This document shows, piece after piece, positions 13,321 through 20,510 of a stretch of 22,237 nt of DNA; positions within the stretch are counted from its first letter, which is position 1; the number at the start of each line of letters is the position of its first letter. Source of the stretch: UBA1479 sp963972065 (GTDB taxonomy: Bacteria; Pseudomonadota; Alphaproteobacteria; Rhodospirillales; Casp-alpha2). Under the pieces are notes generated by a model, which made no database searches, was not told the DNA's origin, and worked only from the letters and a program-made list of their open reading frames with translations. Location of the stretch: contig CAXAVJ010000057.1 of the NCBI GenBank assembly GCA_963972065.1, positions 1 to 22,237 on the forward strand, in the 5' to 3' direction. Position numbers and translations under genes: made by a program.

Positions 13321-16300
13321 CTACTCCGCCGCCTGAGGCTGATCACCGGTCCGTCGCCGGGCCCGCCAGGCCTGGAAATTCGCCCGCACCATAAGCGCCG
13401 CCGGGGTCACGATCAGGGTCAGCACCGTGGCGAAGGCCAGGCCGAATACGATGGCCGTGGCCAGCGAGCGCCACCATTGGGTCGAGGGCGCGCCGACCGT
13501 GACCTCGTGATTGACGAAGTCGATGTTCATGCCCAGCACCATGGGCATCAGGCCCAACACCGTGGTGACCGAGGTCAGCAGCACCGGGCGCAGACGCTGG
13601 GCGCCTGTGCGCAGGATCGCGCCCTTCATGTCCGTGGCTGATTTCGCCAGGCGGTCGAAGGTGTCGATCAGCACGATATTGTTGTTGACCACAATCCCGG
13701 CCAGGGCGATCACGCCGATCCCGGTCATGACGATGCCGAAGGGCTGCGCCGTGACCATCAGGCCGATGAACACGCCGATGGTCGACATGATGACCGCCGA
13801 CAGGATCAGGAAGGCGGAATAGAAGCTGTTGAACTGGGTCACCAGGATGATCGCCATGATGAACAGCGCCGCCGAAAAGGCCTTGGACAGGAACGCCTCG
13901 GCCTTGGCCTGTTCTTCGTCCTCGCCCTTGAAGTCGACGCCGATGTTCGGATCCAGGCCCGCCTGAGCGATCCACGCCTTCAGCGCCGCCAATTTTTCCG
14001 CCGCCTGCACGCCGGGCGCCACGTCGGCCTTGACCGCTAACACTCGCTTGCCGTCGGATCGCGACAGGGTGCCGATCTTGGGCTTCGGCGTGATGGTCAC
14101 GAAATTGCGGATCGGCACCGGGCCTTTGTCGGTGTTGACCTTGATCGCATAAAGCTGTTCGAGGGTGCGGAATTCGGCCGGATAGCGGACACGGATATCG
14201 ATCTCGTCGTCACTATCGTCCGGGCGGTATTCGCCGACCTTGATGCCCGTGGTAACCGTCTGCACCATGCGGCCGATCAGCTGCACGTTGGCGCCGAATT
14301 TGACCGCCTGGGCACGGTCGACCTGCACTTCCCAATCGATGCCGGGAAGCTGGCGGCCATCCTCGATGTTGATCAGGCCGCCGATGGCATCGAAGCCTTC
14401 CAGTACCTTCTGCACGGCGGCGGGCAGCAGTTCCGGCAGGCGCGACGTCAATTCAACGTTCACGGGCTTGCCGACGGGCGGCCCCTTTTCCTGCTTGCGC
14501 CGGTCGACATGAATGCCGGCCAGTCCGTGGGTGCGCTTTTCGACGTCGGTGAGAATTTCATCCGCCGTGCGACGGGTCGTCCAATCGGCGAATTCCAGGG
14601 TGATGGTGCCGATGATGTCCTCGGCCTCCTGGGTTTCCCGGTTCTTTCCCGTGCGGGTGTAGATGCTTTTGAATTCACGCATGTCGAGGATGCGGTCCTC
14701 GACCTCGCGCATCAGCTTGTCCTGCTCCCAAGCCGACAGGTTGCCCCGGGCGCGGACCTGAAGCTGCGCCAGTTCCGGTTCCACGTCGGGGAAGAATTCG
14801 ACCCCGTGACCGAACTTGGCATACCCGACCTGCACCACGACCAGCAGCATCACCGATCCCGCCAACACCTTGGCCGGATGGTTCAGCGCCCCCCGCAGGG
14901 CCGTGAGATACGCCCCCGTCAGCCCACCGACGCCCTCCAGGCTGCCTGTGCCTTCATCGTCCTCGTTCTCGGATGCGGCGGCCAGGCGCTTCGCCGTTTC
15001 GGCATCGGCGGCACCGCCGGCACGGCCGAACGCAGCGCCCAGGGTCGGCACGAAGATCAGCGCCATCAGAAGCGACGCGGCCAGGGTCATCAACAGGGTA
15101 ATCGGCAGATACTTCATGAACTCGCCGACCACGCCGGGCCAGAACAGAAGCGGCAGGAAGGCGGCAAGGGTCGTTGCCGTCGACGCCGTGATCGGCCAGG
15201 CCATGCGCTTGGCGGCCAGGCCGTAGGCAAGCCTGGGCAGTGCCCCTTCGGTCATCTTGCGGTCTGCATATTCAGTGACGACGATGGCCCCGTCGACCAG
15301 CATGCCGACGGCCAGGATAAGCGAGAACAGCACGACGATATTGACCGTCAGCCCCATGGCCGACAGGGCCAGGATAGCGGCCAGGAATGAGCCGGGAATG
15401 GCAAGCCCGACCAGCCCGGCCGAACGCAGGCCAAGCGCCGCGACGACCACCACCATGACCAGCAGGACTGCCGCGGTCACGTTGTTCTGCAGATCCAAAA
15501 GCATCGTACGGACCTGAATCGATTTGTCCTGGATGAAGTCGACCGCAACGACGCGGCGCACCTCTTCGGGCCAACCGGCCTGTTCCTGGGCGACCACGCG
15601 GCGCACGGTTTCGATGGTGTCGATGATGTTCTCGCCGGTGCGTTTGACGACCTCAAGCACGATGGCCTTTTCGCCATGGATACGCGCAAAACCGTCCGGG
15701 TCCTTGAATCCGCGCCGGACCTCGCCGACGTCGCCGAAGGTAACCACGGCGTCGCCCTTGAAAGCGACGGGCATGCTGACGATGTCGGCAAGCGTTTCGA
15801 ACAGGCCCGGCACCTTTATGGAGAACCGGCCTTGGCCCGTGTCCTGGGCGCCGGCCGCGACCAGCTTGTTGGAGGCCTCGATAAGCTGCACCGTATCAAT
15901 TGGCGACAGATTGTAGCTTTCCAGCTTGATGGGATCGATGAGGATTTCCAGAAGCTCCTCACGGTCACCGGCGATCTGCGCCGACAGGACCGCGGACACG
16001 GCCTCGATCTTGTCGCGCAGGTCGCGCGCCAGCTTAAGCAGCAGGCGTTCCGGAACGTTCCCGGAAAGCGTCACCGCGATCACCGGGAACAAGGAGAAAT
16101 TGACCTCGTTGACCGACGGCTCATCCGTGTCATCAGGCAGTTCCGGCTTGGCCAGGTCGACCTTTTCGCGCACGTCGGTCAGCGCCTGATCGGCGTTGAA
16201 CCCGGCCTCGAATTCCAGGGTCACGTTCGCGCCGCCTTCGTAGCCCTTGGCGGTCATCTTCTTGACCCCGTCGATGCCGCGCATTTCCTTTTCCATGGGA

Positions 16301-16497
16301 CGAATCAGAAGGCGTTCGGCATCCTCGGGCGAAATGCCCTCATGGGTGATCGAGACATAGATGATGGGGATGTTGATGTCCGGTTCGGCTTCCTTGGGGA
16401 TTTCCACATAGGCGGTCGTACCCGCCACCAAAATCAGCACCAGGGTCAGGATCACCGTTCGGGCGTGGCCCAAAGCCGCGTCGATCAGCGCATTCAT
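13321..16497 (-). CDS. RND efflux transporter, inner-membrane subunit
   Basis: This 1058-aa protein has the duplicated RND layout: one N-terminal transmembrane helix (ILTLVLILVAGTTAYVEIP), a large periplasmic loop, helices 2-6 (about 335-500), helix 7, a second periplasmic loop and helices 8-12. KEAEPDINIPIIYVSITHEGISPEDAERLLIRPMEKEM is the standard start of the porter domain. It uses proton import to expel substrates, working with the membrane-fusion protein encoded just upstream (overlap ATGA) and an outer-membrane channel not present in this window. The proton-relay site differs from AcrB: helix 4 has Asp402-Gly403 (LVDGAIVVTEYAD) where AcrB has two Asp, and the helix-10 lysine is replaced by Asn938 (VVNNNIVLID). 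The substrate is unknown. Confidence 0.93.
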   Translation of the reverse strand: MNALIDAALGHARTVILTLVLILVAGTTAYVEIPKEAEPDINIPIIYVSITHEGISPEDAERLLIRPMEKEMRGIDGVKKMTAKGYEGGANVTLEFEAGFNADQALTDVREKVDLAKPELPDDTDEPSVNEVNFSLFPVIAVTLSGNVPERLLLKLARDLRDKIEAVSAVLSAQIAGDREELLEILIDPIKLESYNLSPIDTVQLIEASNKLVAAGAQDTGQGRFSIKVPGLFETLADIVSMPVAFKGDAVVTFGDVGEVRRGFKDPDGFARIHGEKAIVLEVVKRTGENIIDTIETVRRVVAQEQAGWPEEVRRVVAVDFIQDKSIQVRTMLLDLQNNVTAAVLLVMVVVVAALGLRSAGLVGLAIPGSFLAAILALSAMGLTVNIVVLFSLILAVGMLVDGAIVVTEYADRKMTEGALPRLAYGLAAKRMAWPITASTATTLAAFLPLLFWPGVVGEFMKYLPITLLMTLAASLLMALIFVPTLGAAFGRAGGAADAETAKRLAAASENEDDEGTGSLEGVGGLTGAYLTALRGALNHPAKVLAGSVMLLVVVQVGYAKFGHGVEFFPDVEPELAQLQVRARGNLSAWEQDKLMREVEDRILDMREFKSIYTRTGKNRETQEAEDIIGTITLEFADWTTRRTADEILTDVEKRTHGLAGIHVDRRKQEKGPPVGKPVNVELTSRLPELLPAAVQKVLEGFDAIGGLINIEDGRQLPGIDWEVQVDRAQAVKFGANVQLIGRMVQTVTTGIKVGEYRPDDSDDEIDIRVRYPAEFRTLEQLYAIKVNTDKGPVPIRNFVTITPKPKIGTLSRSDGKRVLAVKADVAPGVQAAEKLAALKAWIAQAGLDPNIGVDFKGEDEEQAKAEAFLSKAFSAALFIMAIILVTQFNSFYSAFLILSAVIMSTIGVFIGLMVTAQPFGIVMTGIGVIALAGIVVNNNIVLIDTFDRLAKSATDMKGAILRTGAQRLRPVLLTSVTTVLGLMPMVLGMNIDFVNHEVTVGAPSTQWWRSLATAIVFGLAFATVLTLIVTPAALMVRANFQAWRARRRTGDQPQAAE

Positions 16498-17642
16498 GAC
16501 GCGGGGCCGCCCTTGCCCGCCGTCAGGGAGCTTTCCTCAACCGGCTGGACAAGCTGGCCTTCGGTGACGAATTCCTGGCCCACGGTAATCAGCGTCACCC
16601 TATCGGGCAGACCGCCCAGCCAGATGCCGTCGGGCGTATGGGCGATGATGCGGACCATCGAAAAGCGGACACGGTTGGTGTCATCCACGTATTTGACGCC
16701 GATCTCGCCGGCGTCGTTCAGGGTCAGCACGGCGGCCGATACCTTGTGCGCCTTTTCCTGTCCCGCCCGGAACTGAACCTCCATTGTCTGGCCGTCGCGC
16801 AGGACGTGGTCCGGATTTTCCAGCCAGGCATCGACCCGGAAGGTGCGCGTCGCCTCGTCGGCGCGCTGCGCGACATAGCGGATCGACCCGGTGAAGTTCT
16901 GGCCCTGCACCGTCCGGGCGATGGCGGTGTCACCCGATTTCAGGTTCGGAACATCCCGCTCCGACACCTGCGCGACGACGCGGATAGGATCAGGATTGAT
17001 CATGACCACGATCTTGTCCCCGGATTTCAGATAGTCGCCGACGTTGATGGGCAGGGTTTCCAGGTAACCCGAAATGGGCGCGCGCACGGTCGTGCGCTCA
17101 ACATCCAACTTGATGGCGGCCAATTCGGCCCTGGCCTGTGCCAGTTCCGATTCCTCTTGGGCCAGCTTGACCTCGGACTGGAAGCCCTTCTTGGTCAGCT
17201 TCTTGGCGGCCTCAAAGCCGATACGCTCGTAAGCCAGACGGGCTTCGGCCTCGCGCAATTTCGCCTCGCGGTCGTCCATGGCGAGTTTCAGGATCACGTC
17301 GCCCTTTTCCAACCAGGCCCCCTTCGAGGCCGCAATCTCGACGATCCGGCCCGTTGTCTCGGCCGTCACCTCGGCATCGAGAATGACGTCCGTGCGCCCT
17401 GTGACGGTGATTTCACGCACCCGGCCCAGTGCTTCCATGTGCCGCACACGGACCATGGCCAGCGCTTTTTCGGAGCCGCCGACGGGGGCAGGCTCGATCG
17501 ACGTCTTGGTGGCGGCGGGATCGGCGGCGGTGAAGCCGTAATGGCGTTTCGCCTGCTCCAGATTGCCGGAGAAAATCCACGCAATGGCCCCCAAGGCAAG
17601 GACCACGGCCGCGATATACGATGGTTTGATGGGCAGTTTCAT
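16494..17642 (-). CDS. RND periplasmic adaptor (membrane-fusion protein)
   Basis: This 382-aa adaptor links an RND pump to an outer-membrane channel. It has an N-terminal membrane anchor (YIAAVVLALGAIAWIF) rather than a lipoprotein cysteine. A half lipoyl motif follows (DVILDAEVTAETTGRIVEIAASKGAWLEKGDVIL), then an alpha-helical hairpin with heptads (about 130-185, REAKLREAEARLAYERI ... KLAQEESELAQARAELAAIK). The second lipoyl half is TTVRAPISGYLETLPINVGDYLKSGD, followed by beta-barrel and membrane-proximal domains. ATG 17642 is preceded by AGGGA at good spacing. It lies 10 bases after the PadR gene and overlaps the RND gene by four bases, so the three form one operon. Confidence 0.93.
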   Translation of the reverse strand: MKLPIKPSYIAAVVLALGAIAWIFSGNLEQAKRHYGFTAADPAATKTSIEPAPVGGSEKALAMVRVRHMEALGRVREITVTGRTDVILDAEVTAETTGRIVEIAASKGAWLEKGDVILKLAMDDREAKLREAEARLAYERIGFEAAKKLTKKGFQSEVKLAQEESELAQARAELAAIKLDVERTTVRAPISGYLETLPINVGDYLKSGDKIVVMINPDPIRVVAQVSERDVPNLKSGDTAIARTVQGQNFTGSIRYVAQRADEATRTFRVDAWLENPDHVLRDGQTMEVQFRAGQEKAHKVSAAVLTLNDAGEIGVKYVDDTNRVRFSMVRIIAHTPDGIWLGGLPDRVTLITVGQEFVTEGQLVQPVEESSLTAGKGGPAS

Positions 17643-17652
17643 GAAGATATCC

Positions 17653-18192
17653 CTATTCCGCCGCATCGGCCTTGCCGGACCCTGCGTTCAAAAGCATGTC
17701 TCGGTTTTCAGTCATGTAGGTGACCACCGCCTGATAGAACGCCAGCCCCAGACCGCGCACGAACAACCGGCCTTCGGGCACGCCCTCGGGGTCCAGTTCC
17801 TGCATGACCTCGACCCGCGCGCGATAGAAACCGAGGTAGTCGTCATAGACCGTGCGCAGGTGATCGGGGTCCAGGAACTCGGCGAAGAACATCAGAAACG
17901 CCGCATCGGACCGGATTTTATCTTGCATGGGGGCCCGCGCCAACGATTGCCGGAACTCCGCGCGTCCGGCCGGGGTCACCGCATAGACCTTCTTATCCGG
18001 ATGGCCTTCGCCGGAAGTATCGGTCACCGCGATCAGGCCTTCCTCGGACAATTTCGCCAGGGCCGGATAAATGGACCCGTAGCCGACGTCCTGAAAATGC
18101 GCGAAAGGCCCTTCTTCGAACATCTTTCGAATTTCATAGCCCGAGGCATCGCCCATCACGAGCACGCCCAGACAAAGGGTTTTAGCGTCCAT
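17653..18192 (-). CDS. PadR family transcriptional regulator
   Basis: This 179-aa protein has a PadR winged helix at the N-terminus: MDAKTLCLGVLVMGDASGYEIRKMFEEG, then the highly typical GSIYPALAKLSEEGLIAV and KKVYAVTPAGRAEFRQSL wing. The C-terminal half is helical (LMFFAEFLDPDHLRTVYDDYLGFYRARVEVMQEL) and would form the dimer and ligand-binding part, as in PadR subfamily 2 / VirR-like proteins. Such regulators commonly repress adjacent transporters, and here it is the first gene of an operon with a membrane-fusion protein and an RND pump, so it is most likely their autoregulated repressor. The start is the ATG at 18192; a longer frame to 18264 runs through the promoter-like AT-rich zone. Confidence 0.9.
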   Translation of the reverse strand: MDAKTLCLGVLVMGDASGYEIRKMFEEGPFAHFQDVGYGSIYPALAKLSEEGLIAVTDTSGEGHPDKKVYAVTPAGRAEFRQSLARAPMQDKIRSDAAFLMFFAEFLDPDHLRTVYDDYLGFYRARVEVMQELDPEGVPEGRLFVRGLGLAFYQAVVTYMTENRDMLLNAGSGKADAAE

Positions 18193-18253
18193 GGTTCCGA
18201 AATCGGGCCCGCACAGCAGGCCCAGTCCTTTGCAGTGTGAAATCGGCGCGGAA

Positions 18254-18299
18254 ACTATATGCAATCTTATACTATATCAAGCCGATATATTTCATCGGC
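18254..18299 (-). promoter_or_regulatory. AT-rich promoter/operator zone of the padR-RND operon
   Basis: A sharp AT-rich island sits about 60 bases before the padR start. On the minus strand it holds TTGATA (18275-18280) and TATAGT (18254-18259), a promoter-like pair with a short 15-base gap. Next to it is an inverted repeat GCCGAT-N7-ATCGGC (18281-18286, 18294-18299), and ACTATAT occurs twice 17 bases apart. It is a plausible PadR operator, though the classical ATGT/ACAT dyad is not evident. Confidence 0.4.
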
Positions 18300-18367
18300 C
18301 GTTATTTATTTGCACTCGATACCGATGGCGATGAGGCGGTGCGAACCGCCCCGCCACTATGGCTTTT

Positions 18368-18378
18368 GTCATTATGAC
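18368..18378 (+). promoter_or_regulatory. GTCA-N3-TGAC palindrome, NorR-like enhancer site
   Basis: GTCATTATGAC is a perfect dyad whose centre is about 70 bases upstream of the -24 element of the sigma-54 promoter, the usual distance for an enhancer-binding activator. The form GTCA-N3-TGAC matches the NorR binding consensus described for E. coli norVW. Only one perfect copy is seen, whereas norVW has three. Confidence 0.4.
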
Positions 18379-18441
18379 GTTCGTCTTGGTCAGATTGGGT
18401 TAGACGATCCTCATATCCCGCCAGAACCAGGCGTTTATGGC

Positions 18442-18456
18442 TGGCACGGGCATTGC
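18442..18456 (+). promoter_or_regulatory. sigma-54 (RpoN) promoter
   Basis: TGGCAC-N5-TTGC is present exactly, with flanking bases also fitting the extended consensus (CTGGCACGGGCATTGCA, 18441-18457). The invariant GG and GC are 10 bases apart. Transcription should begin near 18468, giving a 5' leader of about 21 bases that contains the ribosome site AGGAG of the STAS-like gene. Confidence 0.8.
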
Positions 18457-18488
18457 ACTTGATACGGGAAATGATCAGGAGCCATCCC

Positions 18489-18983
18489 ATGAATATGTCC
18501 GCCTCCGGCCTCAACCCCAAGTCAGATATACAAGCGGAGGAAGTCCGGACCTTCAGGTTGAAGAGCGGGCAACCCTTCGCGATCATCGGCCATAATCCGC
18601 AGGAACGCCTGATTACTGATTTCTGGTTCGGCAATTTCGAAACGGAGGAAAACTTCCGGCTTGTCGGCAACCATGTCTGCGAGATGCTGAAAACCGGCGC
18701 CTACAGCTATTGGATGGCCGATATGCGCCATCTGACGCAAAGCTTCTATTGTTCCGAAGACTGGCTTGCCAACGATGTGTTTCCGCGCGCGGTTTCCGCC
18801 GGTCTTGAACGCAAGGCCGTGGTGCTGCCGCCGAACCGCAACCTTCCGGCAGGCTTTGACAGTTTTGGCTCCGCATCAAACGCCATCCGGAAAATCACCG
18901 ACCACCGCGTGTCTGGTTTCCATGATCTCGACCGGGCCTATAATTGGCTGTTCGACGACAACCTGCAGGCGATGATCGGCTAG
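18489..18983 (+). CDS. STAS/SpoIIAA-like domain protein under sigma-54 promoter
   Basis: The 164-aa soluble protein has alternating strands and helices: VRTFRLKSGQPFAIIGHNPQERLITDFWFGNF, a helix ETEENFRLVGNHVCEMLKTG, the strand AYSYWMADMRHL, then SEDWLANDVFPRAVSAGLERKAVVLPPN. The pattern 'W-x-A-D-x-R ... D-W ... V-F-P-R-A-x-x-A-G-L-x-R-K-A-V-V-L-P' resembles STAS/SEC14-like small proteins common in Bacteroidetes and scattered in proteobacteria. Their function is not established. The ATG at 18489 follows AGGAG with a 7-base gap. The gene has visibly less GC-biased codons than its neighbours, which may mean recent acquisition. Its stop overlaps that of the convergent LysR gene in a shared CTAG. 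The family call is an impression from pattern, not a database match. Confidence 0.8.
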   Translation: MNMSASGLNPKSDIQAEEVRTFRLKSGQPFAIIGHNPQERLITDFWFGNFETEENFRLVGNHVCEMLKTGAYSYWMADMRHLTQSFYCSEDWLANDVFPRAVSAGLERKAVVLPPNRNLPAGFDSFGSASNAIRKITDHRVSGFHDLDRAYNWLFDDNLQAMIG

Positions 18984-19909
18984 CCTTGTCCGGCCCCTGT
19001 GTTTTGCTGTTCCCAGGGCGGGTTCTTGACGAACCGTTCGACCAGCCAGTCGATGAACGCCCTGACCTTGGGCGCCTGGTGGCGGCCAGGGGGATAGACG
19101 GCGAACACGCTGCGCCCTTCCTCGGTCTCGTATTCCTGCAACACCGGCACGAGACGCCCGTCGCGCAAGGCTTCCCAGGTCAGGAACTGAGCCGCGCGGA
19201 TCAGACCGACCCCGGCGATCGCCGCGTCGTACAGCAGCGATGCGTCGTTGACCATCAAAGAGCCATTCACGTCCATGATGCGCGGGCCATCGGCGCTTTT
19301 GAATTCCCAACGGTTGATGGAGGTTTCGAAGCTGACACGCAGGCAGTTGTGATGAACAAGGTCGTCGGGCGTCTGCGGGATGCCGTGGCGCTCGAAATAG
19401 GCCGGCGCGCCGGCAACGACCCGCTTGACCGCCGTCAGGCGCCGCGCGATCAGCGAGGAATCGGTCAACGTGCCGATACGCAGGCCGACGTCCACACCTT
19501 CGCCGACAAGATCAACCATGCTGTCCGAAGTAATGAATTGAACCTGAAGTTCGGGATAGGCCTCGATGAATTCATGCAGATGCGGGATCACCGCATAACG
19601 GCCAAAGGCCGTCGATGAGTTGACCTTCAACACCCCGCGCGGTTCCGCATGCAGCTCACGCACGGCCAGTTCCGCCGCCTCGATCTCTTCCAGGATTGTC
19701 ACCGCGCGTTCATAATAGGTGCGGCCTTCCTCGGTCAGGCTGATCGACCGCGTCGTGCGGTTCAGAAGCCGCGCACCCAGACGATCTTCAAGCCGCCCGA
19801 CCAGTTTGCTGACCGCCGACGGTGTAATGCCCAGGTCGCGGGCCGCGGCGGAAAACCCGCCGCCGTTTACCGCACGGACAAACACCGCCATTTCACTGTC
19901 CCGGTCCAT
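18980..19909 (-). CDS. LysR family transcriptional regulator (CrgA-like)
   Basis: This 309-aa regulator has the LysR winged helix-turn-helix at the N-terminus (FVRAVNGGGFSAAARDLGITPSAVSKLVGRLEDRLGARLLNRTTRSISLTEEG, about 10-62), a linker helix (YYERAVTILEEIEAAE), and a periplasmic-binding-like effector domain starting GVLKVNSSTAFGRYAVIPHLHEF. The layout matches the CrgA-like subgroup. The ATG at 19909 follows GGGAGG at short spacing; an upstream ATG at 19930 has no ribosome site. It is divergent from the 61-aa ORF, with a palindrome between them, so that ORF is its likely target. Its effector is unknown. Confidence 0.93.
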   Translation of the reverse strand: MDRDSEMAVFVRAVNGGGFSAAARDLGITPSAVSKLVGRLEDRLGARLLNRTTRSISLTEEGRTYYERAVTILEEIEAAELAVRELHAEPRGVLKVNSSTAFGRYAVIPHLHEFIEAYPELQVQFITSDSMVDLVGEGVDVGLRIGTLTDSSLIARRLTAVKRVVAGAPAYFERHGIPQTPDDLVHHNCLRVSFETSINRWEFKSADGPRIMDVNGSLMVNDASLLYDAAIAGVGLIRAAQFLTWEALRDGRLVPVLQEYETEEGRSVFAVYPPGRHQAPKVRAFIDWLVERFVKNPPWEQQNTGAGQG

Positions 19910-19934
19910 ATCGCCTCCCAAACCGCTCATTTAG

Positions 19935-19947
19935 TGAAATAATTTCA
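19935..19947. promoter_or_regulatory. perfect palindrome in the LysR / small ORF intergenic region
   Basis: TGAAAT-A-ATTTCA is a perfect 6-1-6 dyad, and the flanks (ATTTA on the left, TAAAT on the right) extend the symmetry with a one-base offset. It lies 26 bases from the LysR start in an AT-rich gap. This is a good candidate for the LysR binding site, though the classical T-N11-A box is not exact. Confidence 0.5.
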
Positions 19948-20055
19948 TAAATCATAATCCGTTTATCCTAATTATCAATAAAATCTGCGAAGGTTAGGCT
20001 TCCCTCAACAATCGGTGACGCGTTTCGCGTTGATCCGGATTTGAGGAGAACGACC

Positions 20056-20241
20056 ATGCCCATGACACCGCTTGACCTCAGAAATGCCATTCCGCACGCG
20101 GAGATCGAAGCCGGCGTACGCCGGGGCCGGCAACTTCGGGCCGAAGCCGTCCGCGACGTGATCGGCCGGATGTTCCGCCATTCGCCGATCGGCGACCGCC
20201 CGGCCCGCACCTCTCGGGCTGGTGTTCCCACACCCTGCTGA
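20056..20241 (+). CDS. 61-aa small basic protein, unknown function
   Basis: The ORF begins MPMTPLDLRNAIPHAEIEAG, continues with an amphipathic, arginine-rich helix VRRGRQLRAEAVRDVIGRMFR, and ends in a short Pro/Arg tail. A very good ribosome site (GAGGAG, 7 bases before the ATG) and its divergent position next to a LysR gene argue that it is real. Small proteins of this look (a 'RRGRxLRAxAxRxxxxxxFR' helix) are common in alphaproteobacteria and some are co-transcribed with stress-induced sRNAs. No known domain, signal peptide or membrane segment is seen. A hairpin-rich region and an intrinsic terminator follow directly. Confidence 0.7.
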   Translation: MPMTPLDLRNAIPHAEIEAGVRRGRQLRAEAVRDVIGRMFRHSPIGDRPARTSRAGVPTPC

Positions 20242-20253
20242 CACGACCCATGT

Positions 20254-20359
20254 GCCGCTTGGTTGCCAGCGGCGCCCCAGGGACTTCGGTCCCCTGCCGG
20301 CGAGCCCCCTTGCCGGCGAAACGGGGCGGAACGGCGCCATCTCCCTACTTGTGAAGTAG
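20254..20359 (+). ncRNA. structured RNA: three-way junction and flanking hairpins
   Basis: A chain of stems follows the small ORF: GCCGCT/AGCGGC (20254-20259, 20268-20273), then a three-way junction closed by CGCCCC/GGGGCG (20273-20278, 20323-20328). Inside the junction are a GGGAC-TTCG-GTCCC tetraloop stem (20280-20293) and GCCGGC/GCCGGC (20296-20301, 20312-20317), and a stem CTACTT-GTG-AAGTAG (20345-20359) comes after it. The first stem and the junction stem share base 20273. With the terminator at 20374-20406, this could be a 3'-UTR sRNA or a leader RNA of the permease gene. The structure was read by eye; no known class was recognised. Confidence 0.5.
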
Positions 20360-20373
20360 ATAGGCAAACTGAC

Positions 20374-20406
20374 GGGCGGCCCCTAAAAGGGCCGCCCTCT
20401 TTTTTT
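20374..20406 (+). terminator. intrinsic terminator
   Basis: A perfect 9-bp GC-rich stem GGGCGGCCC/GGGCCGCCC (20374-20382, 20389-20397), with a 6-nt A-rich loop, is followed by TC and seven T. It ends transcription of the small ORF and the structured RNA, or acts as a conditional terminator ahead of the permease gene. Confidence 0.93.
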
Positions 20407-20449
20407 GTGCGCCGCCCTATGAGCCGCACCGCCATTGCCCCCTTTCAAT

Positions 20450-20510
20450 TTGGCTTTCGGAACCGCACACTCACGGGACGGCCTCTGTGTTGAAAGCCGA
20501 GTGAGTGCGC
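20450..20510 (+). promoter_or_regulatory. interleaved inverted repeats (possible RNA pseudoknot) in permease leader
   Basis: Two stems interlock. GGCTTTC (20452-20458) pairs with GAAAGCC (20492-20498), extendable to 11 bp with G-U pairs, and CACTCAC (20468-20474) pairs with GTGAGTG (20501-20507), extendable by two G-C pairs past one mismatch. The order a-b-a'-b' is that of an H-type pseudoknot. The 3' strand b' ends three bases before the ATG and covers the weak ribosome site. It could instead be two DNA operators. Confidence 0.45.

Noticed and set aside
14509..15390. Plus-strand open frame of 293 codons inside the RND gene
   Set aside because: Antisense of conserved RND transmembrane helices; no own ribosome site or recognisable domain.
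20450..20510. Known SAM-II or SAH riboswitch as the identity of the pseudoknot-like leader
   Set aside because: Stem lengths, loop sizes and conserved bases of those classes are not matched, and the gene is not a methionine-cycle gene.
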